This document shows, piece by piece, positions 29,204 through 41,406 of a stretch of 64,000 bases of DNA. Under the pieces are notes generated by a model, which searched no databases, was not told where the DNA came from, and was given only the letters and a program-made list of their open reading frames with translations. A program made the translations under genes and the position numbers. How positions within the stretch are numbered: the stretch's first letter is position 1; each line of letters starts with the position of its first letter. Where the stretch lies: positions 62,001 through 126,000 of the forward strand of contig NZ_SMBY01000009.1 of NCBI RefSeq assembly GCF_004342665.1. The letters are read 5' to 3'. Origin of the DNA: Samsonia erythrinae. GTDB lineage: Bacteria; Pseudomonadota; Gammaproteobacteria; Enterobacterales; Enterobacteriaceae.

Positions 29204-30403
29204 GTGGAACAGTTCGACGCGGTCATCATCGGTGCCGGAGCGGCAGGTATGTTCTGTGCGGCACAGGCCGGACAACGCGGGCTGCGTGTTCTACTGCTCG
29301 ACAACGGCAAGAAGCCCGGTCGGAAAATATTGATGTCCGGCGGCGGTCGCTGCAACTTCACCAATCTCTATGCAGAACCCGCAGCGTATCTGTCCCACAA
29401 CCCCCATTTTTGTAAATCGGCGCTGGCGCGTTACACCCAATGGGATTTCATTAGTCTGGTCAACAGCCACCGCATCGCCTATCACGAGAAGACGCTCGGT
29501 CAGCTATTCTGCGATGATTCCGCACAGCAGGTCGTAGATATGCTGGTGGCCGAGTGTGAGCAGGCGAATGTTACCATCCGCCTGCGCAGTGAAGTTACCG
29601 CGGTGGAGAAATCCGGCGATCGCTTCACGATCCACCTCAACAACGGCGCATCATTCCACAGCGCGGCGCTGGTCGTCGCCAGTGGCGGCCTGTCGATGCC
29701 CGGTCTGGGCGCCACGCCCTTTGGCTATCAGCTTGCCGCGCAGTTCGGTATCAATGTGCTCCCGACCCGCGCCGCACTAGTGCCGTTTACGCTACACAAG
29801 CCGCTGCTCGAACAGCTACAGGCGCTTTCCGGCGTTTCCGTGCCCGCCATCGTCACCGCAGAAAACGGCGTAACATTTCGTGAAAACATTCTGTTTACGC
29901 ATCGCGGTCTGTCCGGGCCGGCTATTTTGCAAGTTTCCAGCTACTGGCAGGCCGGTGAATTCGTTACCATCAATTTGCTGCCCGATCGCGATCTCACCAC
30001 CTTACTTAATGACGAGCGCGCCGCTCACCCGAATCAAAGCCTGAAAAACACGCTGGCACAGTGGCTACCCAAACGACTGGTCGAGTGTCTGCAAACGCTG
30101 GGACAGTTGCCGGACGTGACATTAAAACAGCTTAATCACACACAACAGGCCCGCATTGCGCAAAACCTGCAACAATGGCGCGTACAGCCAAACGGGACGG
30201 AAGGCTATCGCACCGCCGAAGTGACTATCGGCGGCGTTGACACGCAGGCGCTGTCCTCCAAAACCATGGAGGCCAACGCTGTGCGCGGGCTGTATTTCAT
30301 CGGTGAAGTGGTCGATGTCACCGGCTGGCTCGGCGGCTATAACTTCCAATGGGCGTGGAGCTCAGCCTGGGCCTGCGCACAGGCGCTCCCTTTCCGTGAA
30401 TAG
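29204..30403 (+). CDS. yhiN: NAD(P)/FAD-dependent oxidoreductase YhiN (HI0933-like flavoprotein)
   Basis: Predicted cytoplasmic flavoprotein of the HI0933/YhiN (BaiN-related) family; its physiological reaction in enterobacteria is not settled. The start is GTG 29204 (VEQFDAVIIGAGAAGMFCAA), because GGAG at 29191-29194 is 9 bases upstream, giving 399 residues (E. coli 400). A TTG five codons earlier overlaps that ribosome site. The N-terminal FAD motif GAGAAG, the family motif KILMSGGGRCNFTN and the C-terminal EVVDVTGWLGGYNFQWAW are present. Confidence 0.93.
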   Translation: MEQFDAVIIGAGAAGMFCAAQAGQRGLRVLLLDNGKKPGRKILMSGGGRCNFTNLYAEPAAYLSHNPHFCKSALARYTQWDFISLVNSHRIAYHEKTLGQLFCDDSAQQVVDMLVAECEQANVTIRLRSEVTAVEKSGDRFTIHLNNGASFHSAALVVASGGLSMPGLGATPFGYQLAAQFGINVLPTRAALVPFTLHKPLLEQLQALSGVSVPAIVTAENGVTFRENILFTHRGLSGPAILQVSSYWQAGEFVTINLLPDRDLTTLLNDERAAHPNQSLKNTLAQWLPKRLVECLQTLGQLPDVTLKQLNHTQQARIAQNLQQWRVQPNGTEGYRTAEVTIGGVDTQALSSKTMEANAVRGLYFIGEVVDVTGWLGGYNFQWAWSSAWACAQALPFRE

Positions 30404-30418
30404 GCCCGGCGGATCTAC

Positions 30419-32200
30419 TCACCAACGTAGTCCATACCCTCTGGGAAATGCCACCGTCCCGGTATCCGTCGTCGCATCGTAGTCATACCACACGTTGACG
30501 GGCAGTTTCCCCTGCGGCGACCGTTTCCCTATCAATACCTCCGCCAGCGATATCATTGCGTATCCGCGCCATACCCCCTCGTCATAGCCGTAATACGAAT
30601 AGGTCGCCACCGATGCATCAATATCGTTGGCATAGCGGACAATGTCATACGGCGCACGCAGTGAAAGATGTATGCGTTTTTTCCCCTGTTGGCCGGCATA
30701 ACGCAACCAGCTCAGGTAGCGATCATCTTTCACGGCCTCCGTGTTCGCGTTGTCATGTTCGACCGGAGAAAAACTGGTGGACAGCGTACCCAGCATAAAC
30801 ACATCACAGGCGGAAATCTGCTGCCTGATTTCCGCCTCCGTCAGCGTCGTCTCCTTGAGTGCAACCACATGCTGATAGCCTGCGCGCCCCATTTCCTCAG
30901 CGATACCTTTGGCTTGCTCGCCCCAAGGCGTCAGAATAAAGTAGCGCAGAGTGTTGTCCGACAGCGGCAGAGCCATATAGTGGTTAATCACAACGGTGAT
31001 CGCCCGATCGGAAATCTGCTTTTCCAACGCCTTGCCCGATGAGACAACGTCGCTCATTTCAACGCCATCGCCCAGCAGATGGTATTGCTGCTTGAGACGC
31101 AGGATACGCTCAACAGATTCATTAATATCCGACTCGCGAATGACGCCTTTTTTTACCTTGTCTGTCACAGAACGGATTAATTCCGGCAGCAGCGCCGCCT
31201 GAGAGGGCGACGAAAGACTGACGGGCATCAGAGCAATATCCACTCCCGCCGTGAATACCCGTTCAATGGCATCATCCTGGCTGAAATAGTCCGCGATCGC
31301 GCCCATATCAAGCGCATCTGAAATAGTCACGCCGTCATACCCTAACTCATGGCGCAAGATCTGGGTTTGGATCTCCCGTGACATGGTAGCCGGCACGGTA
31401 ATCTCTTCCCCCGTTCGGGTGCGTACCCGGCTGTTATCCAACGCCGGGTATTGAATATGAGCCGTCATGATCATATCCGGAGCGGCCGCGCGATCAATGG
31501 CATGCTTATATGGCGCAATATCGATCGCGAAAGCGTCTTCCCGGGAGCGATCAACCCGAGGCAGACCCGTATGAGAATCGGTCGCGGTGTCGCCATGTCC
31601 CGGAAAATGTTTGTAAGCCGTGATTAAATTCTGCTGTTTCATCCCCGCCGTCATTTTCTCCGCCAGTCGGGAAACCGTCCCCACATCATCACTGAACGCC
31701 CTGACGTTGATCACCGGGTTGAAAGGGTTGGTGTTGACATCCACGACCGGCGCAAAGTTGGTATTAATATGAACAGACAGCATATCTTGCGCCATCTGCT
31801 TTCCTTGTTCGCCAGCAAGTTGGATATCCGCTCCCCCTTCAATCGCGGCAGAAAGCGCCATGCTTCCGGGAAATGGCGCATAATCCTCGCGGGGCAGCCG
31901 GAAAACATTGCCCCCTTCGTTATCTGTTCCAATAAACAATCGGATATCTCCGCAGGTTTTCATCGCGGCATACCAGGCGGTGAGCGTATTAATTTGTTCC
32001 TTGTTTTTAAGATTGTTCGCAAAAAGGATCACGCCGCCGATATGATTCTCCGTCATCAAGTTCGCGATGAAATCATTGGGAGCGATCATATCCTTATTAT
32101 TTTCTTCATCATTGGAATTCCAGTAGCGAAAATCCAACATGATTTTTTGCCCAATCTTTTCTTCTAACGTCATTGCACTGACTTTCTGTTTAATATTCAT
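30419..32200 (-). CDS. glycoside hydrolase family 3 protein (beta-N-acetylhexosaminidase-like)
   Basis: 593-residue GH3 enzyme. The NagZ-type motif KHFPGHGDTATDSH (197-210) carries the Asp/His acid-base dyad, and the nucleophile is Asp295 in TISDALDMGAI. That motif distinguishes N-acetylglucosaminidases from beta-glucosidases. It is much longer than NagZ (about 340 residues), the extra part being a GH3 C-terminal domain. No signal peptide is seen, so it is likely cytoplasmic, acting on imported amino-sugar oligomers or muropeptides. No transporter or sugar-kinase gene is adjacent. It is convergent with yhiN with only 15 bases between stops, and absent from this position in E. coli. Confidence 0.87.
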   Translation of the reverse strand: MNIKQKVSAMTLEEKIGQKIMLDFRYWNSNDEENNKDMIAPNDFIANLMTENHIGGVILFANNLKNKEQINTLTAWYAAMKTCGDIRLFIGTDNEGGNVFRLPREDYAPFPGSMALSAAIEGGADIQLAGEQGKQMAQDMLSVHINTNFAPVVDVNTNPFNPVINVRAFSDDVGTVSRLAEKMTAGMKQQNLITAYKHFPGHGDTATDSHTGLPRVDRSREDAFAIDIAPYKHAIDRAAAPDMIMTAHIQYPALDNSRVRTRTGEEITVPATMSREIQTQILRHELGYDGVTISDALDMGAIADYFSQDDAIERVFTAGVDIALMPVSLSSPSQAALLPELIRSVTDKVKKGVIRESDINESVERILRLKQQYHLLGDGVEMSDVVSSGKALEKQISDRAITVVINHYMALPLSDNTLRYFILTPWGEQAKGIAEEMGRAGYQHVVALKETTLTEAEIRQQISACDVFMLGTLSTSFSPVEHDNANTEAVKDDRYLSWLRYAGQQGKKRIHLSLRAPYDIVRYANDIDASVATYSYYGYDEGVWRGYAMISLAEVLIGKRSPQGKLPVNVWYDYDATTDTGTVAFPRGYGLRW

Positions 32201-32553
32201 TTCATTTACCTCTACCTGCGTAATCAGTTACGCATGTTTATGCGATGGGTTATTTCACTCACATCATTATTTGACAGCAAGCGAAAATAAGCATACTGAG
32301 TAGCGTGTAAAAAACTTTTTAAATTGATTGATCATTTGTCAGCGCGCTTCCCGCCCCGGACTGCCCCCATTGAAGAAGAAAGACGTGGAGAGCGCAAGAA
32401 CCCAGGCATCACGCCAGCGCAACGCAGAGAAGAGGCAAAGCGCCTTTATACCAATGCCGTAGGTAATGAATGTTGCAGGTTTTGTTTCTCTATTACGACA
32501 ACCAATCGCTGGAGAATGTGATAGTCGAAGAGGAAGGGGGAAGAAAAACCAAT
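32201..32553. other. gene-free stretch upstream of the GH3 gene
   Basis: About 350 bases between the GH3 start and the terminator of the Ail-like gene. It should carry the GH3 promoter (minus strand, AT-rich around 32270-32330). A plus-strand frame of 65 codons from a TTG at 32324 has no ribosome site and no recognisable similarity, so I do not call it. No repeats or RNA were recognised. Confidence 0.5.
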
Positions 32554-32579
32554 AACCGGCGGAAAGCTCTCCGCCGGTT
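32542..32579 (-). terminator. terminator of the Ail-like gene
   Basis: Perfect 10-base stem AACCGGCGGA/TCCGCCGGTT (32554-32563 with 32570-32579), loop 6 bases. It is followed on the minus strand by TTGGTTTTTCTTCC, 13 bases after the stop codon. Confidence 0.88.
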
Positions 32580-32592
32580 GCGATTCAGCACA

Positions 32593-33141
32593 TCAGAAAC
32601 GGTAGCCGACGCCAACATTAAAGCCGTCTATACGCGTATCATAAATTTTTGTCCCTTCGTAGCCGATATCAACCGTCCAGTTTGCCACTGGCGTAATCTG
32701 AATACCGGCACCGTAAGCAAAACGGGTTTCATAATCACTGAAATGCTCACTTCCTGATTCGCGGGGCAATGTGTAATGGTACGAAGAATCAACCTTGCCG
32801 TAACCCAATCCCGCAAGGCCATAAACACTCACGATATCGTTAATTTGGTAAGATGGCCCAACCATCAAAGAGTAATATTTCACTTTATCGCTTTCATGTG
32901 AACTAAACCCGGTACTCTGCTGTGAGTAGCTCTCTTTACCGGTGACATAGGTGAAAGAACCAATAATGCCGAGGGCGGAATCGCCCTGATAATGGTATTT
33001 GGCCGTGATCCCTTTCAGATCTTTAAAATCATCGACTTTCGCCTGCGCATAGCCTAATGACACCGTTTGTGTTGCCTGAGCAACAGAGATTCCCATGGCA
33101 CAAGCAACCAGAGTGGAGCACAACAGCGTTGTTTTTTTCAT
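32593..33141 (-). CDS. Ail/Lom/OmpX family outer membrane protein
   Basis: 182-residue eight-stranded beta-barrel protein. The start is ATG 33141 (MKKTTLLCSTLVACAMGISV), with GGAAGA upstream; an earlier in-frame codon at 33186 is less likely. The signal peptide is likely cleaved after AQA at residue 23. Barrel strands alternate (VSLGYAQAKV, YYSLMVGPSYQIND, SVYGLAGLGYGKV, NWTVDIGYEGTKI) and the protein ends in YRF with the C-terminal Phe needed for BamA insertion. Members confer serum resistance or adhesion in animal pathogens; the role here is unknown. It belongs to an accessory block beside tRNA-Pro. Confidence 0.92.
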   Translation of the reverse strand: MKKTTLLCSTLVACAMGISVAQATQTVSLGYAQAKVDDFKDLKGITAKYHYQGDSALGIIGSFTYVTGKESYSQQSTGFSSHESDKVKYYSLMVGPSYQINDIVSVYGLAGLGYGKVDSSYHYTLPRESGSEHFSDYETRFAYGAGIQITPVANWTVDIGYEGTKIYDTRIDGFNVGVGYRF

Positions 33142-33490
33142 GATCAAAACATCTTCCATGTTTGAATAAAAAGGCAGTTTCAACAAAGCGAAGGAATAAA
33201 TACCGCGTAAGTTGACCGCGCATAAATTTACATTTAAATATGCAGAGGTAAAGTCAGGTTTCTTTTTAGCAACAGAAATTTTTTTGTTTTTAATAGATAA
33301 AACAACAAATTAAAAAAACCAGCATAATTAATAGACACCCCCTAGACTGCTTTTTGGGAGCATTCCGAAACAACGCAGGAGAAAATAACAGCAGCCGACG
33401 CCAAAAATGTCAGAAAGAGATCTCGTTTGCGGGTGAAAATCACGCGATAAAATAAAAATGGATGGGGATAAACTGTTGGGTGGGAAAGAT
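33142..33490. other. AT-rich region between the Ail-like gene and tRNA-Pro
   Basis: 349 bases, markedly AT-rich from 33225 to 33330, typical of horizontally acquired or H-NS-bound upstream regions. It should include the promoter of the Ail-like gene and the 3' trailer of the tRNA. No direct repeat of the tRNA 3' end (which would mark an attachment site) was found by eye. Confidence 0.5.
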
Positions 33491-33567
<77 letters not shown>

Positions 33568-33697
33568 AATGCGGGCGCATCTTACTGCTACCCTACTGAA
33601 GCGTCAATCCCTTTTTGGAAAAAGGACGCTGGCTGCTGTTAAAACATCCGCCCCATAAATTCACCCTGCGAAACCGACGTCCTTGTCCTGCCTCGTA

Positions 33698-35377
33698 TCA
33701 ATGAGAAGCGCGTTGGCACCAGTTATTTTTAGGATTAATACCGCCATCGGGTGACGTATATCCCAGGCACCCGAGGATGGTATCAAATAGCTCTTCATGG
33801 CGGTGTGTCTTACCGACTCTCTGCTGTGCTTTTAACTGTTCAAACGCATGCAGATTATTGGCATCAGCCAGAAACTTATCCGATGTCCAAACCATCATTG
33901 GCGAACGAAACTGCTCGGGCGGAGCCATATGGCGCGGCGTCCCGTGCAGATGATAATTGTCATCAATGGATTCACCGTGATCGGAAGCATAAAATACAAT
34001 CGCTTTTTTATCCCGCACCTGATCGATCACACTATCGATAAAACTATCGGTATAGAGCACGCTATTATCAAAAGCATTAATCAGCTGCTCGCGCGAACAG
34101 GATGCATCAACGCCCATGCATTCAGGTTGGTAACGCGCATAGCTGCGCGGGTATCTCATAGAATACAGGTAGTGGGAACCTTTAGTGTGCAACACAATCA
34201 GGTGCTTACCTTTAGGATAGCGCGCCAGTGAATCCTTGACCTCATCAACTAACAGCATATCCTGCACCGATTTACCATCGTTGTGTTTCTCTGAGGCAAT
34301 CATTTCGCGGAAAGAGTAATTATCCGCCTCAATGCTATTGTAAAACCACACCTCGCTCTGCATCGCAAACAGCTCCGAAGTAAAGCCCAACGCTTTCAAT
34401 ACCGCAAAGATGTTCTGCTCTTTCAGCGTTCGTTGTGGGTTGTCTTCAGTACCGCCTTCGCGCACAAACATGCAGCGCATGGAAAGCTTGGTTGAGGTGT
34501 CACACGATTGACCACGAAAGGCGACCAGGTTTTTTTCTTTTGATAACTTTGGCGTTGTATCTCGCTCGTAGCCTAACAGCCCCATATGATCCCAGCGGGT
34601 GGTTTCACCGATAATAAAAACGACGTAAGTATCCTCAATGCCTTTGGGCGCAACATAGGTGAAATGCTGTGCGGGATCGAAAAGAGTCGAAGAATCCTGA
34701 CTCTCATCGTATTTGGTATATGCAAATAACCCTAATGCGGACAACCAGTTAGAAGGCAGATACGAATGAGCCACGACACCGCCATAGCTGGGCAAATCCA
34801 CATTGGATTCCCGCTCGGATACCGCCTGAACATTGTCCATATAGCGAAGCGGCAACCAAACCAGCGCCACGACAGCAACAAGCACCAGAAGCGGAAGCAC
34901 GCGCTTTCCCGGTGATGTCAATTGTTCAATTAACGTGTGGCGTAACGAGTTTTTCCAGATGAGCAGCAGCGGCAGCGCGCTCACCGCCAGCATCCACAGG
35001 AAAAAATGAAAGCCAATGACTTCTTTTGACAGATCAACATCCGTCGTCATGACGGCTGCAATAATGCCATAGCCAATCACGACATTAAAAAACGTCATGT
35101 AATAGCTGGCGGCAACAGAGATCAAGACCAGAAGAGAAGCGACAACACGATAAAAACGGCGCCCCCCGAGTGAAAGGATCCTCATCAGGAAAAAAGTAAA
35201 CAAGATACTCGCGGTCAGTTCGACAAACGCGGGAACATACGTTGAAACCTGGTTGCCAGCCGAGAGTGAAAAATAATCAAATCGGCGATAATACACTGAG
35301 ATATTAAGAAAAAGACCAATATATACAGCTAAAAAAAATGATAACTTGGGTTGCGAAAAAGATGTTGCTAACTTCAT
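33698..35377 (-). CDS. eptB: kdo(2)-lipid A phosphoethanolamine 7''-transferase
   Basis: Inner-membrane enzyme that adds phosphoethanolamine to the outer Kdo of lipopolysaccharide. It has 559 residues (E. coli EptB 563), with five N-terminal membrane helices up to about residue 180, then a periplasmic alkaline-phosphatase-like domain. The zinc ligand region GETTRWDHMG (Glu258) is visible, as are the predicted nucleophile Thr296 in CDTSTKLSMRC, the flanking Cys292/Cys302 pair and the ASDHGES metal motif. The nucleophile is assigned by alignment to the EptA/MCR family. Kdo modification rather than lipid A is inferred from overall similarity to EptB. Confidence 0.94.
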   Translation of the reverse strand: MKLATSFSQPKLSFFLAVYIGLFLNISVYYRRFDYFSLSAGNQVSTYVPAFVELTASILFTFFLMRILSLGGRRFYRVVASLLVLISVAASYYMTFFNVVIGYGIIAAVMTTDVDLSKEVIGFHFFLWMLAVSALPLLLIWKNSLRHTLIEQLTSPGKRVLPLLVLVAVVALVWLPLRYMDNVQAVSERESNVDLPSYGGVVAHSYLPSNWLSALGLFAYTKYDESQDSSTLFDPAQHFTYVAPKGIEDTYVVFIIGETTRWDHMGLLGYERDTTPKLSKEKNLVAFRGQSCDTSTKLSMRCMFVREGGTEDNPQRTLKEQNIFAVLKALGFTSELFAMQSEVWFYNSIEADNYSFREMIASEKHNDGKSVQDMLLVDEVKDSLARYPKGKHLIVLHTKGSHYLYSMRYPRSYARYQPECMGVDASCSREQLINAFDNSVLYTDSFIDSVIDQVRDKKAIVFYASDHGESIDDNYHLHGTPRHMAPPEQFRSPMMVWTSDKFLADANNLHAFEQLKAQQRVGKTHRHEELFDTILGCLGYTSPDGGINPKNNWCQRASH

Positions 35378-35625
35378 TATGACAAATGCTCCAACGAAAC
35401 TTGTCTTATTATCTGAAGCTATACGACAGCATCCCTATTACGGAGTTCAACGGGAATTATCGGGTTCACAACCCTTTTTATACCGCTAAACAAAAATGCG
35501 TTTAATTCATAAACTTTATTTATTGATTAAATATAAAAAACAGGGAAACGAGTCAATTTAACGCCGTAAAACCGCAAAAAGATAAAAAATGCGATATTCA
35601 ACCTTGTCTGAAAAAGTCCCCGGAC

Positions 35626-38261
<2,636 letters not shown>

Positions 38262-38314
38262 CGCCTCTTTCAGTATGATGCGCAGTCCTTTTATTTCCTG
38301 TGGAGTAGCACATT

Positions 38315-38590
38315 ATGGCACGCGTAACTGTTCAAGACGCTGTAGAGAAAATTGGTAACCGTTTTGACCTGGTGTTGGTCGCTGCTCGTCGCGCCCGTCA
38401 AATCCAGACCGGCGGTAAAGATCCGCTGGTTCCGGAAGAAAACGACAAGTACACCGTCATCGCACTGCGTGAAATCGAAGAAGGTCTGATCAACAACCAG
38501 ATTCTGGATGTTCGTGATCGTCAGGAGCAGCAAGAGCAAGAAGCCGCAGAAATCCAGGCGGTTACCGCGATTGCTGAAGGTCGCCGTTAA
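38315..38590 (+). CDS. rpoZ: RNA polymerase omega subunit
   Basis: 91-residue subunit that helps assemble RNA polymerase and forms part of a (p)ppGpp binding site. It is the same length as in E. coli, with the canonical sequence [20 protein letters not shown] and the Ala/Glu-rich C-terminal tail ([21 protein letters not shown]) one residue over the display limit here, ending EGRR. It starts 53 bases after gmk and 18 bases before spoT. Confidence 0.98.
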   Translation: MARVTVQDAVEKIGNRFDLVLVAARRARQIQTGGKDPLVPEENDKYTVIALREIEEGLINNQILDVRDRQEQQEQEAAEIQAVTAIAEGRR

Positions 38591-38608
38591 TCAGACCACG
38601 AGTCGCCC

Positions 38609-40708
38609 TTGTACATTTTTGAAAGCCTTAATCTGCTGATTCAACGTTATCTGCCCGACGATCAGATAAAACGTTTACAGCAGGCCTATTTAGTCGCACG
38701 TGATGCTCACGAGGGGCAGACTCGCTCCAGCGGTGAACCCTATATCACGCACCCTGTTGCCGTCGCCTGTATTCTGGCGGAGATGCGCCTTGATTATGAG
38801 ACGCTGATGGCAGCCCTGCTGCATGATGTCATAGAGGACACCCCCGCCACCTATCAGGATATGGAGCAACTTTTCGGTAAAAGCGTTGCCGAACTGGTAG
38901 AGGGTGTTTCCAAGCTGGACAAACTGAAGTTCCGCGATAAAAAAGAAGCGCAGGCGGAAAACTTTCGCAAAATGATCATGGCGATGGTGCAGGATATCCG
39001 CGTCATCCTGATCAAGCTCGCTGACCGTACCCATAACATGCGCACATTGGGCTCATTACGCCCGGACAAGCGCCGCCGCATCGCCCGCGAAACGCTGGAG
39101 ATATACAGCCCGCTGGCACACCGACTGGGTATCCATCATCTGAAAACCGAGCTGGAAGAGCTGGGGTTTGAAGCGCTCTATCAAAACCGCTATCGCGTCA
39201 TTAAAGAAGTCGTCAAGGCCGCGCGCGGTAACCGCAAGGAGATGATTCAGAAGATCCTTTCGGAAATAAAAGGGCGTTTGACCGAAGCGGGGATCGCCTG
39301 CCGCGTTAGCGGTCGGGAAAAACATCTGTACTCCATCTACTGCAAAATGCACCTGAAAGAGCAGCGTTTTCACTCCATCATGGATATCTATGCGTTCCGC
39401 GTTATCGTGAAAGAGCTGGATACCTGTTATCGCGTGTTGGGTCAGGTTCACAGCCTGTATAAGCCGCGTCCGGGTCGGGTGAAAGACTATATCGCGATAC
39501 CCAAGGCCAACGGCTATCAATCACTGCATACTTCGCTGATTGGCCCGCATGGCGTACCGGTCGAGGTGCAAATTCGTACCGACGATATGGATCAAATGGC
39601 GGAAATGGGCGTTGCCGCACATTGGGCGTATAAAGAGGGCGAAAGCAGCACGACAGCGCAGGTACGCGCGCAGCGCTGGATGCAGAGCCTGCTGGAACTC
39701 CAGCAAAGCGCCGGCAGTTCGTTCGAATTTATCGAGAGCGTTAAAACCGATCTCTTCCCTGACGAAATGTATGTCTTTACGCCGGAAGGACGCATTGTGG
39801 AACTCCCTGCGGGCGCGACGCCTGTCGATTTCGCCTACGCGGTCCACACCGACATCGGCCATGCCTGTGTCGGCGCACGCGTAGACCGTCAGCCCTATCC
39901 GCTCTCTCAGTCGCTCACCAGCGGACAGACCGTTGAAATCATTACTGCGCCCGGCGCCAGACCCAATGCCGCATGGCTTAATTTTGTGGTCAGCTCCAGA
40001 GCGCGCGCCAAAATCCGCCAGATGCTGAAAAACCTCAAACGTGATGATTCCGTGAGTCTCGGACGCCGTTTGCTGCACCACGCACTGGGCAATGGTCGCA
40101 AACTCTCCGATATCCCTGAGAAGTCCATTCAGCTTGAGCTTGAACGTATGAAGCTCGCCACGCTGGACGATCTCATGGCGGAAATCGGCATGGGTAACGC
40201 CATGAGTGTCGTCGTGGCGAAAAATCTGCTGAATGAGCAATCCCAGTTAGGCACATCCGGTTTACGCAAGTTGCCGATCAAGGGCGCGGATGGCGTGATG
40301 ATCTCATTCGCAAAATGCTGTCGTCCTATCCCTGGCGATCCGATTATTGCTCACGTCAGCCCCGGTAAAGGGCTGGTTATTCACCATGAATCTTGCCGCA
40401 ACATTCGCGGCTATCAAAAAGAACCCGAAAAATTCATGGCGGTAGAGTGGGATAAGGTGACGGAACAGGAGTTCATCGCCGAAATCAAAGTGGATATGTT
40501 CAACCATCAAGGGGCGCTGGCGAATCTGACGGCAGCAATCAACGCCACTCACTCCAACATTCAGAGTATCAACACGGAAGAGAAAGACGGTCGCGTATAC
40601 AGTGCCTTTATCCGTCTTACCACCCTCGATCGCGTTCATCTGGCCAATATTATGCGCAAGATCCGTGTGATGCCGGATGTGATAAAAGTTACTCGTAACC
40701 GAAACTGA
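38609..40708 (+). CDS. spoT: bifunctional (p)ppGpp synthetase/3'-pyrophosphohydrolase SpoT
   Basis: Controls the stringent-response alarmone level; mainly a hydrolase with weak synthetase activity. It has 699 residues (E. coli 702) and starts with a TTG codon, as E. coli spoT does. The HD hydrolase motif LLHDVIED has His72-Asp73. The synthetase region (YCKM...FHSIMDIYAFRVIV), TGS domain (MYVFTPEGRIVELPAGATP) and C-terminal ACT domain follow. The start at 38609 lies only 18 bases after rpoZ, so the genes are co-transcribed. Confidence 0.98.
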   Translation: MYIFESLNLLIQRYLPDDQIKRLQQAYLVARDAHEGQTRSSGEPYITHPVAVACILAEMRLDYETLMAALLHDVIEDTPATYQDMEQLFGKSVAELVEGVSKLDKLKFRDKKEAQAENFRKMIMAMVQDIRVILIKLADRTHNMRTLGSLRPDKRRRIARETLEIYSPLAHRLGIHHLKTELEELGFEALYQNRYRVIKEVVKAARGNRKEMIQKILSEIKGRLTEAGIACRVSGREKHLYSIYCKMHLKEQRFHSIMDIYAFRVIVKELDTCYRVLGQVHSLYKPRPGRVKDYIAIPKANGYQSLHTSLIGPHGVPVEVQIRTDDMDQMAEMGVAAHWAYKEGESSTTAQVRAQRWMQSLLELQQSAGSSFEFIESVKTDLFPDEMYVFTPEGRIVELPAGATPVDFAYAVHTDIGHACVGARVDRQPYPLSQSLTSGQTVEIITAPGARPNAAWLNFVVSSRARAKIRQMLKNLKRDDSVSLGRRLLHHALGNGRKLSDIPEKSIQLELERMKLATLDDLMAEIGMGNAMSVVVAKNLLNEQSQLGTSGLRKLPIKGADGVMISFAKCCRPIPGDPIIAHVSPGKGLVIHHESCRNIRGYQKEPEKFMAVEWDKVTEQEFIAEIKVDMFNHQGALANLTAAINATHSNIQSINTEEKDGRVYSAFIRLTTLDRVHLANIMRKIRVMPDVIKVTRNRN

Positions 40709-40713
40709 TCGTC

Positions 40714-41406
40714 ATGACTCCTCAACGTTATGCACGTATAAAAGAAATGCTGAGCTGTCGTCAGCCCGACCTGACGATTTGTATGGAGCAAGTGCATAAG
40801 CCGCACAATGTTTCTGCCGTCATCCGTACCGCGGATGCCGTCGGCGTGCATCAGATCCATGCCATCTGGCCTACCAGCCGGATGAAAACGCTGGCCTCCT
40901 CCGCTGCGGGCAGCAATAGCTGGGTACAGGTGAAAACCCACCGCTCTATAAGTGAGGCCATCAGCCACCTGAAGGCTGCGGGGATGCAGGTTCTGGCAAC
41001 CCATTTATCTGAACAGGCGGTTGATTTTCGTGAAATTGACTACACCCGCCCAACCTGTATTCTGCTCGGACAAGAGAAAACCGGCATTACAGCCGAAGCG
41101 CTCAAACTGGCCGATCGGGATATCATCATTCCGATGACCGGCATGGTGCAGTCGTTAAATGTTTCCGTGGCTTCTGCATTAATTCTGTATGAAGCACAGC
41201 GCCAGCGTCAGATTGCGGGTATGTATCAGCGCGAGAATTGCCCGCTGAATGAGGAAGAACAACAGCGTCTGCTCTTTGAAGGAGGCTACCCGGTACTGGC
41301 GCGCGTCGCGAAACGTAAAGGGCTACCTCGTCCTTATATCGACCATCACGGCCAGATCGTCGCGGACGCCCCCTGGTGGGCCGCGATGCAATCATCGGAG
41401 TCCTGA
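40714..41406 (+). CDS. trmH: tRNA (guanosine(18)-2'-O)-methyltransferase
   Basis: SPOUT-class enzyme that methylates the ribose of G18 in many tRNAs. It has 230 residues (E. coli 229). The family motifs are visible: HKPHNVSAVIRTADAVG near residue 27, ILLGQEKTGIT and the knot region IPMTGMVQSLNVSVASALIL (20 residues). It starts 5 bases after the spoT stop, and its TGA shares bases with the recG ATG. Confidence 0.97.
   Translation: MTPQRYARIKEMLSCRQPDLTICMEQVHKPHNVSAVIRTADAVGVHQIHAIWPTSRMKTLASSAAGSNSWVQVKTHRSISEAISHLKAAGMQVLATHLSEQAVDFREIDYTRPTCILLGQEKTGITAEALKLADRDIIIPMTGMVQSLNVSVASALILYEAQRQRQIAGMYQRENCPLNEEEQQRLLFEGGYPVLARVAKRKGLPRPYIDHHGQIVADAPWWAAMQSSES

Noticed and set aside
32324-32521. 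65-codon plus-strand frame upstream of the GH3 gene
   Set aside because: Starts at TTG without a ribosome site, matches no family I know, and has mixed charged composition without structure.
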